DNA of 64,000 nt from Citrus sinensis (GCF_022201045.2 NC_068559.1:27349501-27413500); one strand, 5' to 3'; positions 46,399 through 59,800 are shown, counted from the first letter of the stretch. Notes: generated by a model not told the origin, from the letters alone. Program-made: numbers and translations.

Positions 46399-48501
46399 CG
46401 AGCTGCGTTTCTTCTTCTATTAGCAAATTGATTATATGAACTATTACGAATTAACAACAAATCAATCGCAAAGAACAGTACGTATTAGCTTTAGTAGTAT
46501 TTGGTATAACTATTACAGATGACAAGAAAACGAAAGAAGGAATTAATGGAGCCGGTTCAGGGACAGATTCGATTGATAATTGATCTGCTTCTTGCTCGAT
46601 CGCAATGAACAACGCGTAGGAGTACGACTCGCTTGGTTTGTTTCGTTTTACGTTCTGTTAAGCTCGAATCATCATCAAACACGACATGCCTCTCAGCATA
46701 CCACGTAAATGATTATTTCAAGATATCTTCCGTTCTTTCATGTTTTCACGTTGTTTTAAAAAAAAAAAAATGCTTTTTCAATTTATTCTTAGGGCTTTTT
46801 GCACTCATATTATAAAAATTTCTTAATTATAAAAATACTTATATAATGTATATTACATTTAAGGACAAATATGAGATTATTATTTTGGACACCCATCAAA
46901 TACACTCATTTATTTATGATTTTTCTTTATTTTAAATCCTAAAACTTGCTTCTTCATGTGTATTAAAAAAAAAAATCATTTGCTTGGACTGGAAATTATT
47001 CAGGTTGCATTTATGATTGAAAAAAAAAAATTGGTTCAATTTTTGTAGTGCAAAAAGAATAGTGGGGGAAAAAACAGTTGTAGGAAAATAAATAAATAAA
47101 AGACAGAACATCATTGATGTACAATTAGATAAGCAAAATATGATTCAAATTTGAGTCATTTCAAAGTAGATTTATAGATGTATTGAATATTTTTATTTGT
47201 GTGTAGAGTAAATTAAGATAGTTCAATTAAAGATCAAATGGAGCCATTTTTGGTATTTTAATTAAAGAGTGTATAGAGTAAAACTCAATTATTTAAATTA
47301 AAGATGAGTGTACAAAATAATAGGGTGTTTAGAGTAATATTTAGAGTGCAAATAGAGCCACTCTTATTCTTATTAGCTTCGCTTTTATATCAAAATTTCA
47401 ATAGATTATTGTTATAAATTTAGATAAAACTGTGGTGCAACTGTGGTACCGTGCCACAATTCCACCCAACCGTTGGATTCCCACTTATTCAAGTGAACCC
47501 CACTCATTTGAGTGGATCCAACAGTTGGTGCAACTGTGACACGGTACCACAGTTGCACTGTAGCCTGACCCTATAAATTTATAATAAGTTTTAAAATGTG
47601 TGTATTACATGCTACATTCTTATACAACTATATATACGCCCAAAACACCATAAGAATTTTTGTGGGAGGGATGGGGAACTTGTTTATTTTATATATATTG
47701 TGTAGAAGAGTAGTGTTATGCAACCTAAATTTTTCATTTTAAAAAACTATTACAAATGATGTTGTATTTATCAATTATTTGATGAAATAATACAATTAAT
47801 TCACTTAGATATTACAAAGAATTATCAACTATTTAATAGATGACACATCATTTGAGATGAAATGTGCGATAAAAAAATTTGGGATAGAAAACTCATATTA
47901 ACTTCTCACTTTATTGCATTATGTTCTTTTTTTAAAATATTTTATTAGACAACAAAATCTAAAACCTTCGTATGTAATATTTGGGATATTTTAAGAATTC
48001 CCTTCATTTTGTTTTTTATTTATTAATATAACATAAAAGGGATATAATTAAAGATGTAATGCTTTACCCATTTAAGTAAAACATAAAAATGGGTAAAACA
48101 TGAGATTAATTATAGAAGTACAAATAAACATGGCAACATGCATGTATGCCATGTAATATTGAATGAGAAAACAATGCAACTAGTGAAAGTAATTATATGG
48201 GATTTGTAAATGGTAACACCTTCTAATTAATTTTTTTGTGTCACATGATTTTGTATATGCATATGCTTGTACATATTAAAGTGAGTGTAACTCTCTCATT
48301 TTCAAAACATAAATATTGGTTGTTTCCCTTCATTAATTCAATAAATTCTAGCAAATAAAACATGGATTACAAGAAAATGTCGTTCACTTTCCTGTTTTCA
48401 GAAGTGCAGAAACTTGGCACACTTTAGCCAAATGATCCCTAATTTCTATTTTTTGATAAAACTGAGATATGTATAGCAGTTAATTTTGGAAGAAAAAAAA
48501 A
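46399..48501. other. Spacer between EXO84A-like and RAM2-like genes, with a MITE
   Basis: About 2.1 kb of AT-rich DNA. It holds the EXO84A-like promoter on the left and the RAM2 3' UTR on the right. A Mutator-type hairpin lies at 47423-47571. A weaker palindromic stretch at about 47730-47885 may be another decayed MITE. Confidence 0.5.
47423..47571. mobile_element. 149-bp palindromic MITE with 10-bp target duplication
   Basis: The element is flanked on both sides by an identical 10-mer, tataaattta (47413-47422 and 47572-47581). The arms share GTGCAACTGTGGTACCGTG and further paired blocks inward (CCGTTGGATTCCCAC against CTGTTGGATCCAC), so nearly the whole element folds as a hairpin. The 9-10 bp duplication points to the Mutator superfamily. 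No coding capacity. Confidence 0.85.
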
Positions 48502-50104
48502 TTAGCATCCCATAACTTTGTTTGGTTTGATAAAAGGCTTCTCAACCACAGTGCCGTCATTTCCAGCAAGAGCCCGGTACTTGTCTTTCCTGGTAAAGCG
48601 GGTGGACTCATAGGAAAGAGTTGCGGCGATCACTCTTTGTATGTAATTTGCCACCTCGTGGCTAGACTTCCCTGAACCGCATGTCAGCTCCATTGGCAAC
48701 TTGTTCAAGAAAGTAACCTCATATGCTGGGCAAGGGTTCATGAAGAAGTAAAATGGGTCCATCCCTTTCCATCCTCTGGCCGTCGTTCCATGAAACATGC
48801 TCATGCGATTCACCATTGCTACTGGCACAAGCTCGTCCGTTAATTCAGCGAACAATGCTGAAAATCTCAAAAGAAATGGTTCCCTGCAAGTAGTCCCCTC
48901 AGGGCACATAGCTAAGTCACCTTCTTCGAGCAGCTTCTTGATCGTGGATGCATCAGTGGCTCGGTCTCGGCTGAGTCTAACAGCTTTGATGGGTGAGATG
49001 ATTTCTGAGAGTCGAGAGACGGAGTAGGTTACTGTAGGAATCGGACGGCCAAGAGCGACTGAGAGGAAAATTGGGTCGAGTAGAGTTCTGTGTGAGCAAA
49101 CAAAGAGGACCCCAGTTTGACCAGTTGACTTTTTGGCTGCGGGCGGTGGAGTGCCTTTAACTATAACACGAACGCCGAGTGCCCAGAAAGCGTAATAGAC
49201 CGTCGACATTGGGAGCAGGGCGCCGGCAGCAATGCGTAAGCAAGCCAAGAAAAAGCCGATGGGAGTCCAGAGAATGATGAGCAGTGCCATGAGAGGTGCT
49301 GGCTTTCGAACAAGCCTTCCGTCGTGGAAAATAATGGGTTTTGGGAGCTTGTCACATGTTACTGCCTTTACTTCTGGCTTTGATGGAACCAAGTAACCCT
49401 CCTGATGATGATGAATGCGAATTAGATGAAATGCAGTTAATTAGTTCAATAACATATAATAATTAGTTAACTAACTGTTAATTACGTACCTTGCACAGAG
49501 CCATGAAAGGAATATCAGTTTGGCGATCACCAAGTCCAATCTCTGGTTGTGTCTCACCGAAAGCCTTAAGAAGGGCATCTGCCTTTTTATTGCCTACGAG
49601 CACTCCAGGGTCACGTACTAACCCAGTTGCTCTACCTTTGTAAGTCGCAATCTCGGTGCCCAGAACCAAATCAGCTGCCAAAAAATCTTTCAAAAATGCT
49701 TCTACCATAATCCTGGGATTCGCAGTGAGAACACATCGCTTCCCACACGAAGAAAACACGCGCCACGACTCTGGGTGGAGATCACTTGCGTAAAATTTCG
49801 GCAGCACGGCGCGGGCCACTGATTCAATATCAGTCACTCGCAAACCAACAAATGATGCAAAGATAAGCACTTGGATTCCAGCTGATTCCGAGACCAAGTA
49901 ATACAAAAGCCCCGCGATTGGCGAGGCTAAGAGCAAGAACAGCAGCCTCAAAATGCCACCAGCTTCGAAGGCAACTAGGGCAAAGTACGGGAAAGAGCTA
50001 CGGCCTCTAAGCAAAGTTCCATCCATGTCAGCAACCACCGTGTGTTTTTCCCGGCCTATCGATGAGCATTTCTCAACACTACTTGGGAATCCACTTACGG
50101 CCAT
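48502..50104 (-). CDS. RAM2: RAM2-type glycerol-3-phosphate sn-2 acyltransferase, 504 aa, two exons
   Basis: Exons are 49490-50104 and 48502-49401. The N-terminal half is a HAD-like phosphatase domain with D26-M-D28-G-T30 and G192-D193-RQTD197, both motifs intact. This suggests the bifunctional form that makes 2-monoacylglycerol. Hydrophobic segments lie at about 48-90 and 240-270. The C-terminal PlsC acyltransferase domain has HRTLLD (H309, D314) and PEGT (372-375). Among plant GPATs the protein differs from GPAT4/6/8 and GPAT5/7. It matches RAM2, including the N-terminal block [20 protein letters not shown] and the C-terminal KVMGC. RAM2 makes lipid exported to arbuscular mycorrhizal fungi and also cutin-type monomers. 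The start is fixed by an ATG in good context (CCATGG). RAM2 identity rests on recalled similarity. Confidence 0.88.
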
Positions 50105-50128
50105 GGTGGGTGGCTAATATTAGCTAGG

Positions 50129-50142
50129 CGCCTAGGCCTATG
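50129..50142 (-). promoter_or_regulatory. Possible AW-box upstream of RAM2
   Basis: On the gene strand the sequence CATAGGCCTAGGCG fits CnTnG(n)7CG, the site of WRINKLED-type AP2 factors reported in RAM2 promoters. It sits 25-38 bp upstream of the ATG, probably inside the 5' leader, and this loose consensus occurs often by chance, so support is weak. Confidence 0.25.
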
Positions 50143-50212
50143 CCTTAATATATTTCTTATACTATTCTAGCTAGCTTGAGAGAGGAAAATTAATGTGCCT
50201 ATTTGTTGATTT

Positions 50213-50300
50213 GAAATGAGCGTTAGTGTTTATTGCTCTATATATAGAGTTGACTCGAAATAAGTATTAATGTTTGTTGCTCTGTATAAGTAATAAGGCC
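50213..50300. repeat. Diverged 44-bp tandem duplication carrying the likely RAM2 TATA box
   Basis: gaaatgagcgttagtgttta at 50213 and gaaataagtattaatgtttg at 50257 start two copies of one unit. The copy nearer the gene holds a clear TATA motif, ctatatatag at 50238-50247, about 135 bp upstream of the RAM2 ATG. In the farther copy this has decayed to ctgtataag. Confidence 0.65.
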
Positions 50301-53300
50301 AGACAAAATTGCATGGTGAGCTACGTAACAAAAGAGAGGATTAAGGGACAAGATTAATGTTTGGTTTATAAATGAATTATGAGAAGAACTATGGGATCGA
50401 TGCAGATATATGGTATAACCGAGGGCTGGGGGCCCTCGTTATTAGAGGAAAATGTAAGATAATGTTTGGTGTACACAATTTAGTGGCTTTGTTTACATCG
50501 CCCGTAGCTTGTCATGTTTGCTTTGTCTTTCTCTCCTAGTCTCACTCTGCACCAGCATACTTACAACTGAACATTCTGTTGTTTCAAAAAGAGAGAACGT
50601 ATTTTTCATCCTTAATAGATGTCATGTTTATAACTTACATCCCTATTAAACTTTCAATTATCTGGTTTATTCCTCCCTGCTAAGAGATAATATTAGTAAT
50701 TGTGAAAATAAAGGCAAAACAATTAATCATTCAAAGTGTGATATTTTAAAATTTAAATTACAACATGGGTAATTCATTGTAACATTGGGTCTAAGAAAAA
50801 AAAATAAAAAATATAAGTGCTCTTTTGATAATTATATAACACTAATCCTTTTTATCTTCTCTTTAATTTTGACACCGACTTACTTAGAAATGTCATAAAA
50901 TCTTTTAAAGACAAATAAAATAGTAAATGAAATAAGTAATTAAAAATTTAATAGGAATATAAATAGTAAATATGATATCTCTCAGCAATGAAATATGCAG
51001 CATTCTCTCTTTGCAAAATTAAGCTGCTTATATCTATATGGTAACTCCTGCTAAGGCGTAATAATCACACCTGCATGCATGCTGTGTGAAACTTGATAGG
51101 TACGTAATTCAAATACGCCAAGATCACAACGATACACGGAAATAATTCATTACAATTTATATTTTGGAATCGAATGACATGACACACATTGGAGGGGTGG
51201 AAAGAGAGGGAGGAAAGCGCCAACTAATTAGGCAAAACTTCTTTATAATTTAACTTTAGTCTTTGTCTTATCTCTTGTGATATGTGGTAATGCTTTTAAG
51301 TGATCTCTCGGAACTGAATGTTGATGCTGAATAATGAATAGTAGCCCAGAAATCAAATGATTATTCATTAGTATATATTTTCAAATTGGTAACGTTATTG
51401 TTGCTATGATCGAGAAGCAGAACCAATGTACGCTTATAAAATTTTTGAGTAATGTATTTTCATTTTATTGGTTAGATTTTTACTGTACGTATCTTTCAAC
51501 CAACCAATTATGAGACTAAATATACTCATAACGAGTATATGCAACAATTTCACCCAAGATTTTTCTAATATAAGGAATGGTTTCTTTAATCTCAAATTAA
51601 TTTCACATATATTGAGTATATCAACATATGTATCAAACTTTTTTCGTACAAACTAATGTGATAGTTTATTAATATATTATCATTGCCACGTCTCTAATAA
51701 CATAAAACATTTGGTATTTGAAGTAAAAAAAAAACACTACAAGAATATTTATATTCTAATATTGAAGACTACCAAAATTTTAATTTTCAATTAAAATATT
51801 CTTATAAATAATATAAAGAGCCGCTCAAAATATTGTACAAACTAATATTATAAATATAATTGGTTGATAAACATAAATCACATGGATCCTACCATATTTT
51901 TAATTCAACTATTAATAATTTGCCACATCAGTTTGCAACATTATTTGTACAAAAATATGTTATGTTTATATCACTCAATTAGAATTTGATCCACAAATCT
52001 GTACTTAAAATATATAAAAAGCCTCTTTCACCCTTTGGGTTTAATGCAACATCTCATTTCATCTATACTTGTCAAATAATAACTCAAAATATCCTTATGT
52101 GAATTTACTGTTAGTTTATTGTATAATTCATGTATAATTTTATTAAAGGCAAACTTAGATTTTCAATTAAATAAATGCAAAACATTTTAAAATAAAATTC
52201 TCAAGAACAATTAAATCACATCTTTTTTTTTTGCATAAATTTAAAATTTATGGACAACTCATTGAAACAAATATAACACTAAAGAATATGCAATATTGTG
52301 TTTGTGTTCATTAATTTTTTTTAAATGAATCAACTAATTTTTTTCAATAATAATAATAATAATAATAATGATGATGGTAATGATGATGATAATAACAATA
52401 ATTTTATAACGGGAATAACCATTCATAATAAAATCAGAGATGAACTAAAAAAATGAAAAGAAAAACATATTTTAACGCAATGCATTTTATTCTGTAATAT
52501 TTTAAATATGTGTTTTTATGATAAATTCGACGCCTGAAAGCAGTATTAATCAATTCAATATGCATTAATATCACACGGCTAATTTCAACCTGGTGTAAAA
52601 ATCCGTTGGTAATAATATAATAATATTTGGTCCACAAAAAAAAAAAAAAAAAAAAAAAAAGCTTTTCGTTTATCACCCGCTCACCTGCATCATTAAAACT
52701 CCCAAATCAAGAATCCAGACCTGTCGTTCGGCGGTTTTGGTGGGCCCAAAAATGAGATCAACAAATCAGTAGTGCAAGCCCACAAAATTTTAAAATATGA
52801 GTTGTGGATTATTTGAAATTTGAAGGGGAAAATAGTGCCCCACCACTTCCGTAACTACAGAATTTTAAGCACAGTTAGGAATTAAGGATAGCAACGGTAT
52901 CATTGTATGAGTTTAAAATTAAGTTGATTTGTTTCTATATTTTTTTCATAAAAAAAAAAAATATTTTTATAAATTTTGTCAAATATATTATTTACAAATT
53001 ATATTTATTATACATTATCAATTTTTAACAATATCTTTTACAAAAATTGTGACTTGAAGCTGCGATACTTAAATGTTAAACTGAGCCATAATTTTACAAA
53101 CCAAATCCCAATCGTTCCAACTCTTATTATTCTTCCATTTTCATATCAAAACATTGTGATTTCGATATCATTACTCAAATGTTGTTGAGGTGGTGACCCG
53201 CTTCACATAAAATTTTTCCAGACCTTCCTATATTCTCATGTGACAACGAACTTGCAAATCCTACTCACACAGTCACGATCTCGCCAGAAGGGATTATAAA

Positions 53301-54239
53301 AGTTCGTGGCAACAAAAACACAATAGGCTGAGTGAGTGGCCAATCATTAGGCATTTTAGAAAATTCCAATTGGTGCCCAGTCCCTTTCAAATTCATTGTT
53401 ACAAGTCACATTCTCCCGAGCACGTTATGCAATTTATCACCAAAAAAAAAAAAAAAATGTTATGCAAAACCAGCACTTTAAAATTCAAAAACCACAGAAA
53501 CTGACAACTTCGTCCATTAAAAACTCCACCAACCAAGAAGCAAGAGCCTTTTCGTCCGAGTCCCCACCCAGGGCCCTTCATATAATGCCGTCAATTGTTG
53601 GTGCAAAATTCAAATAATAATAATAATTATTATCACATCATTCATATCGTCCATTTTTCGAACTCGACTAATATAAAACAAAACTACTCATACGTAGTGA
53701 TACGGAGATTTTAATTTGTTTTACACTTATAAATATTTTTTAAAAAAATGAATACCCGTTATTAAAGTCATAGTTTTTAATCTAGTTTACGCTTTAAAAA
53801 AAAAATTTCACACGAAAAATGAATTTTTCACAGAAAATTAAAGAGAAATTATTAGTTATTTACCCAAAATTTTCCGTGTTATAAAAATATTAAAAAATTT
53901 TGAATTTATTTAATTTTTTGCCCATTATTTACAATGTGTATCAATTGTCCACAAAAAAAAAAAGATAAAATCTTTCTTATAAAATAACCACAATTATAAT
54001 TTATGATTGCCTTTATTTTGTCATTTAGTAAGGATAACTTTATTTTTTTGGTGGATGATTGATGTAAATTACATAAAATATGTGTAAAATGAATAAAATT
54101 AAATGTTTATAATACTTAAAAAAATGTATTAAATTTTAAGTAGATGGCTAATATTTTTTTAAAATTAAACTATTGTTCTCCAAAATAGAGTGAATGATAT
54201 TCTAATACTCCGCTAACTGTTTTGAAGATTTATAATAAA
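50301..54239. other. Gene-free AT-rich stretch upstream of RAM2
   Basis: About 3.9 kb without a credible gene. It has an (AAT)n/(GAT)n microsatellite at about 52346-52400, a poly-A tract at about 52637-52660, and a decayed MITE-like segment at about 51826-51965 that shares TTGTACAAACT and CACATCAGTTTG words with the element at 31956-32146. Confidence 0.5.
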
Positions 54240-54243
54240 TTAA

Positions 54244-54784
54244 GAGCCTGTTTGGGGTTGCTGTTAGAAGATTCAAAAGTAATGATATTTGGTAATTTAT
54301 TTTAAAAGTCACTTTTGGCAAAATCTCCTCATCATATAAGAAAATTTTGCAAAAGTATAAAAAAATAATTTTCAAAATCTGATTTTGAGAATATATATAT
54401 ATATATTATCCTTATCAATTAGGAAATAAAATCATTAACTTTAAAGCGATTGTTATTACTACTAATTATATTGGGATATCGAAATAAAAAATTAATAATA
54501 TAAAATATTTATTTTAGTTATCAATTCTTATATTTACACAATAAAAATATATTTTATATACATATTTATAAACGTGTAAATAAATTATATTCAATATTAT
54601 GTTTAATTTAATTATTTACATTTTTACATCAGTTTAACAATAAAATTTATTAAACAATATGAACTTACAATATTTTTAAAAATAAATTTTATAAAAAAAT
54701 TAATTAATTCTCTTTACAACTAATTATTTTTACAATACATCTTACTATAATTAATTTAGAATCTATAGTGCTATCAAATTGGCC
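54244..54784. mobile_element. Tourist-like (PIF/Harbinger-type) MITE, about 541 bp
   Basis: The left end GAGCCTGTTTGGGGTTGCTG and the right end, inverse complement GGCCAATTTGATAGCACTAT, are related imperfect inverted repeats. Both are flanked by TTAA (54240-54243 and 54785-54788), which contains the TTA target word. The left end also resembles the end of the element at 19056. The interior is AT-rich and non-coding. Confidence 0.55.
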
Positions 54785-55031
54785 TTAAGGAGACTGGTAC
54801 AGAGCCGTAGGGTACATTTTTTTGTAAATTTATAAATATAAAAGATTTTCTAAATCTATAATCATTTCTAGAACTAGGAGCTTCCGTATAAACAAAAGAA
54901 ATAAATAATAATAATCAGATGACAAATGTCAACAAATATAAACGCATGACGGCCTGAGTCGTGAGGAAGGAATTTAAAGTTGACCAGCGACCACCGTTGT
55001 GGAAAGTGGTGACTAATTTTATTTTCTAAAC

Positions 55032-56339
55032 GGGTAATTTTTAAAAACCTCCCCCGAGGTTTGGATTTATTGTAAGTAAATAGTGAGAATTTTTTTATTT
55101 GTAAAAAATTTCTTATTGTCAGTTAATTTTTACATTGACCGTTAGTTGACTGTGCAAAGATAATATTGCCCTTAACAACAGTTTGTAGATTGACATAACT
55201 AAAAAAAAGCTGAAATTATTGGCGCGAAAAGCACAAACCCTATTTTTTGACAATTTTATCCCTATCAATTCCAAAGATTTACAATATCATAGGTAAGGAT
55301 TATGATTATTTTACCCTCTTTAAATTATTGATATTTCCTTAAAGTTCCTACAAGAAAGATAAAATTAAAAACTTGAAAAAAAATAAAGAGGGTGTTGCAT
55401 TATGACCGTTACAAACCAACAGTCATATTGCAAGTCTCCTGCTATATATAAGATTGTAAAGCAATTTAAAGCCTTATGCACAGCACACATAAACAATTTA
55501 TGTTTCTCAACATGTCATTCTTCTTCCCTTATACTCTAAATGTTGTCATTCTTCACAACATTTCTCATCATCATCACAGATAACACACAGTATTCCTCAT
55601 CATCATCACATCACAGTTCTTACATTAATCAAGTGAGCAGAATTTCTGTGCAGAAGGGGTATCTTTGGGAATTAAACTGTACTACATGAGATCGAATTAA
55701 TTTTCGGGCCATACATCATTGGAAATATATTTATGTTAGCTTTCCAATGAATTTTACTAATCTAAATTTGGAGCTATCTACAGTAAGTTATGATCAGTTA
55801 AGTGCAGACTGTTCAATTTTGAGTATAATTTCTTACATTAATCAAGTGAGCATAATTTCTGGAGCTATCTACCACCACCGTTGCAGGTGTTGCTGCTCGT
55901 TGCCACTGTAAGCTATTGCTCGTCAATTCGGTAATCCTCTGTGATGATCAGAAATCGTCTTTGTATCTAGGGTTTTATACGATGATGGTGGTGGTCATAT
56001 TTGTTTTTGCTTTTGTTTTTAGTTTTTAGTTTTTAGTTTTTAAGATTATTAAAAAAATGATAGCAAAGAGATGCATTGTTTGAAACGAAACGAAACTTCT
56101 TTTTACAAGTTTGGTTTTTATTTGTGTCAGAACATTAGTAACTGAAATGACTAACTACTGTTCTCAAGGCAACGAAAGTTGCAAAAGATTTGTTTTATTG
56201 CGAAATGTCAACAATGCCCACAACTACCCAAACGGCAATCAAATAGAACAAAAACGTAGGATTTTTTTATAAATAAATGAATTCTCGTCATCTACTTACA
56301 ATAAGTCTAAACCTCATGGGAGGTTTTTAAAAATTACCC
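55032..56339. mobile_element. Mutator-like non-autonomous element, 1308 bp, upstream of GALT2
   Basis: Terminal inverted repeats of about 75 bp: the left starts GGGTAATTTTTAAAAACCTC and the right, inverse complement, starts with the same 20 bases. Both continue with GAGGTTT and CTTATTGTAAGTA-like blocks. Flanks are ttttctaaac (55022-55031) and tttcctaaac (56340-56349), a 10-bp duplication with one mismatch. The interior has a roughly 30-bp direct repeat (ttacattaatcaagtgagca near 55620 and 55834). No transposase is readable. Confidence 0.8.
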
Positions 56340-56810
56340 TTTCCTAAACCCAAATCTCTCCCCCGAACTCAATTAATTAAATTTGTAGTTTGTTTCATTT
56401 TATTAATCACGCCTATTTGGAATCTTCCATGCAATGCAATGTTGGAAACTAATTAATCAATCACCGACAAACGAGGAAACGTTGCCGTTTTCAACTTCCA
56501 AGCATAAACAACTTTTCCTCTTCAGGCAACCACCATCTACGTGACAGCCGAAGATCGAGAAGAGAAATTGTTTCTCATCCAGTATGAGATTTTGCTTTGC
56601 TTGACCCTTTAAAGTTTTTGTTCTAATAATTTTATAGAATTTGATCGTAATTAATTCAAAACATCTTCTCCCCTTTCTCTGAGTTAAGTTAGTGTCTCTT
56701 GCTGCTATTGTGTGATTGTGAACGCGCCTTGGTTCTGAGTGCTAGCTTCTCAAAATAAACCAAATACAAAGATCAAGTTAGACTTTTGTTTTCTGTTATT
56801 TGGTTTTACA

Positions 56811-59800
56811 ATGAAGCGAGCGAAGCTGGAGTCGGTGTTGCCACTGAGTCGACTCAGACTGATTCAATTCTTGATGGGTATCCTGTTTCTTTACCTTCTC
56901 TTCATGAGCTTTGAAATCCCTTTTGTATTTAAATCCGACACCGGGTCTGTTGGGTTCTTCGCCGACACTTTGCCCAAGCATGTGCTGCTCGAAAACGAAG
57001 CGGAAGAGCTGTACACAGCGAGTCGACCTTCAAAGGACACGTCAGCCTCCACCTATCAGACATTTTCTCGTGCGCCTGAGCGGCGAATGCGCGAGTTCAA
57101 GAGAGTCTCAGGTTTGTTCTTCAACGAGAGTGCGCTCGATGACAGCGAAAGTAACATAGATGAGTTCTCGGTTCTTCACAAGATCGCGAAGGACGCGTGG
57201 TCTGTCGGCAAGAAAGTCTGGGATGAGCTCGAATCGGCGGAGACTATAAGCAAAACCCAAATCGAACCCAACAAGACGAAGTCCGAATCTTGCCCACATT
57301 CGATTTCATTATCCGGGTCCGATTTTGTGAACCGGAGCCATCTCATGGTTTTGCCGTGTGGATTGACACTGGGGTCACATGTTACTGTCGTTGGTAAGCC
57401 GCACTGGGCCCACCCGGAGGATGATCCGAAGATTGCTTCGTTGAAAGAAGGGGAGGAGGCTGTGTTGGTGTCGCAGTTTATGATGGAGTTGCAAGGTTTA
57501 AAGACCGTTGATGGGGAGGACCCACCAAGGATTCTGCATTTTAATCCTAGATTGAAGGGTGATTGGAGCGGGAGGCCTGTGATTGAGATGAACACGTGTT
57601 ACAGGATGCAGTGGGGTTCTGCTCTTAGGTGTGAAGGTTGGAGGTCTAGAGCTGATGAAGAAACTGGTAAATTGGTTTCTCCTAATGCATGTGCTTTTCT
57701 TGTTATTTGTTGTTGTTCTTGTTGATTAATGTGACTGAATTGAACTGAATGTAGTTTAAGTGAATAGAGGCTGTGGTTAAGAAATGGATTAAGCTAGCAT
57801 TTGCTTGTGTGGAATATGTGTGTATAAGGCTCCCTGATATCTGTGCTGAATTGTGGTAATATTTAAATTGAAATCAGAATTTATCAAGGGCTTTGGAGAA
57901 CATGTCCTAATGTAGATGGTCTGGAGGTACAAAGTAGTCTGTGTTTATTCTTTTTCAGTATTGTCATTTATTTAACTTCTTGTTGGATGCTAGCTTAGCT
58001 CAATTTTGATAATTTGGAGTGTTTGTTAAATGATTCTAAATTTTTCTATTTATTTTCATTAATGATGTTGTGCTCTGTGCAGTTGATGGGAAGGTGAAAT
58101 GTGAGAAATGGATACGTGATGATGATGAACATTCAGAGGAATCAAAGGCAGCGTGGTGGTTGAACAGGCTCATAGGGCGAACAAAGAAGGTTACAGTAGA
58201 GTGGCCATACCCATTTTCAGAGGGCAATTTGTTTGTTCTTACCATAGCAGCTGGCCTGGAAGGCTACCATATCACTGTTGATGGGAGACATGTTACATCA
58301 TTTCCCTATCGGACTGTGAGCATCCTTATCATATCTCCTTTTTCTATGATGAATGTGGGACATTTTATAATTGTTAACGCGTGCTTATAGGGATTTGCTC
58401 TTGAGGATGCTACTGGGCTGTCTGTGAATGGGAATGTTGATTTGCACTTTTTGTTTGCTGCTTCTCTACCAACTTCACATCCAAGTTTTGCTCCGCAAAA
58501 GCATCTTGAGATGTTAACTAAGTGGCGTGCGCCACCTCTTCCTGATGGACATGTGGAGCTTTTCATTGGCATCCTTTCTGCTGGCAACCATTTTGCTGAG
58601 CGGATGGCTGTCAGGAAGTCGTGGATGCAACACAAGTTAATAACATCTTCCAAAGTAGTGGCTCGGTTTTTCGTTGCACTGGTAAGGGTCGATACTAGAT
58701 ACATATCTTGCATCCAAATTGATCTTTTCCATGTATGGTATAAGCTGAAAGCACTTGCATTTTTTTAAAATTTTTTTCAGCATGGAAGAAAGGAAGTAAA
58801 TTTGGATCTAAAGAAAGAAGCAGAGTATTTTGGTGATATTGTCATAGTTCCTTACATGGATGCTTATGACCTTGTTGTACTAAAGACTGTTGCAATCTGT
58901 GAATATGGGGTGAGTGGTAGCACAAAACCAAACTCTTTTTTTTTTTTTTTTTTTTGTGGTACATATAACACATGGCCGCTGTATTTATCAACTGTGAATA
59001 TTTTTCCTTGAGTGGTTTTCTTTGTTGCCCTAAGGAAAAAATAGAAGTCATAATTTCCCCAATGTTTATTTCTGCTTACAGGTTCGTACAGTGGCTGCAA
59101 ATTATATCATGAAGTGTGACGATGATACATTTATTAGGGTGGATGCTGTAATGAAGGAAGCAAGGAAAGTCCGTGAAGACAAGAGCCTATATATTGGGAA
59201 CATGAACTACTACCACAGGCCCCTCCGCCATGGTAAATGGGCAGTGACGTACGAGGTACTAATTCTTGTTAAGTTTTGCAAATTTGAGATGTTCCATTTT
59301 CTTAATTTACTTTTTCTTGCTCTATATAGCTTTCATTTTTGTGCATTGACTTGATTTAAGTTTACTTGCTTCTACATAAATTAATTTTGATATTCTCTAT
59401 ATTGAATTATTTGATTTTTTTGGGGTATATTATCAAATACCCACCAAAAGTTTCCTGACGTATCAATTAACCACCAAGGTTTCCTAAAAACTACATTTTA
59501 CCACCTAATTTTTGGCTGTTATATTTTACCACCAAACCCTTAACTTTGTTAAAAATTGCTGAGGTCACAAGGCTATTTGAGGAACTTTAAGCTGAAGTAA
59601 TTTTTCTAGTTATTTTGCCGATTTTTATCATTTTCTTTGGACATCTGATTTACAACCCCCCTTTTTTTTGTTATCTTTATTTCTGTTCTTAGAATTTTAT
59701 TGTATTAAAATATTCCCATAATAGAATTTTATATTATTATATTTAGGGTACGTATGGGAGTGATGTATAGCAGATAGGCTACCAAAACCTAGCTGTCAAG

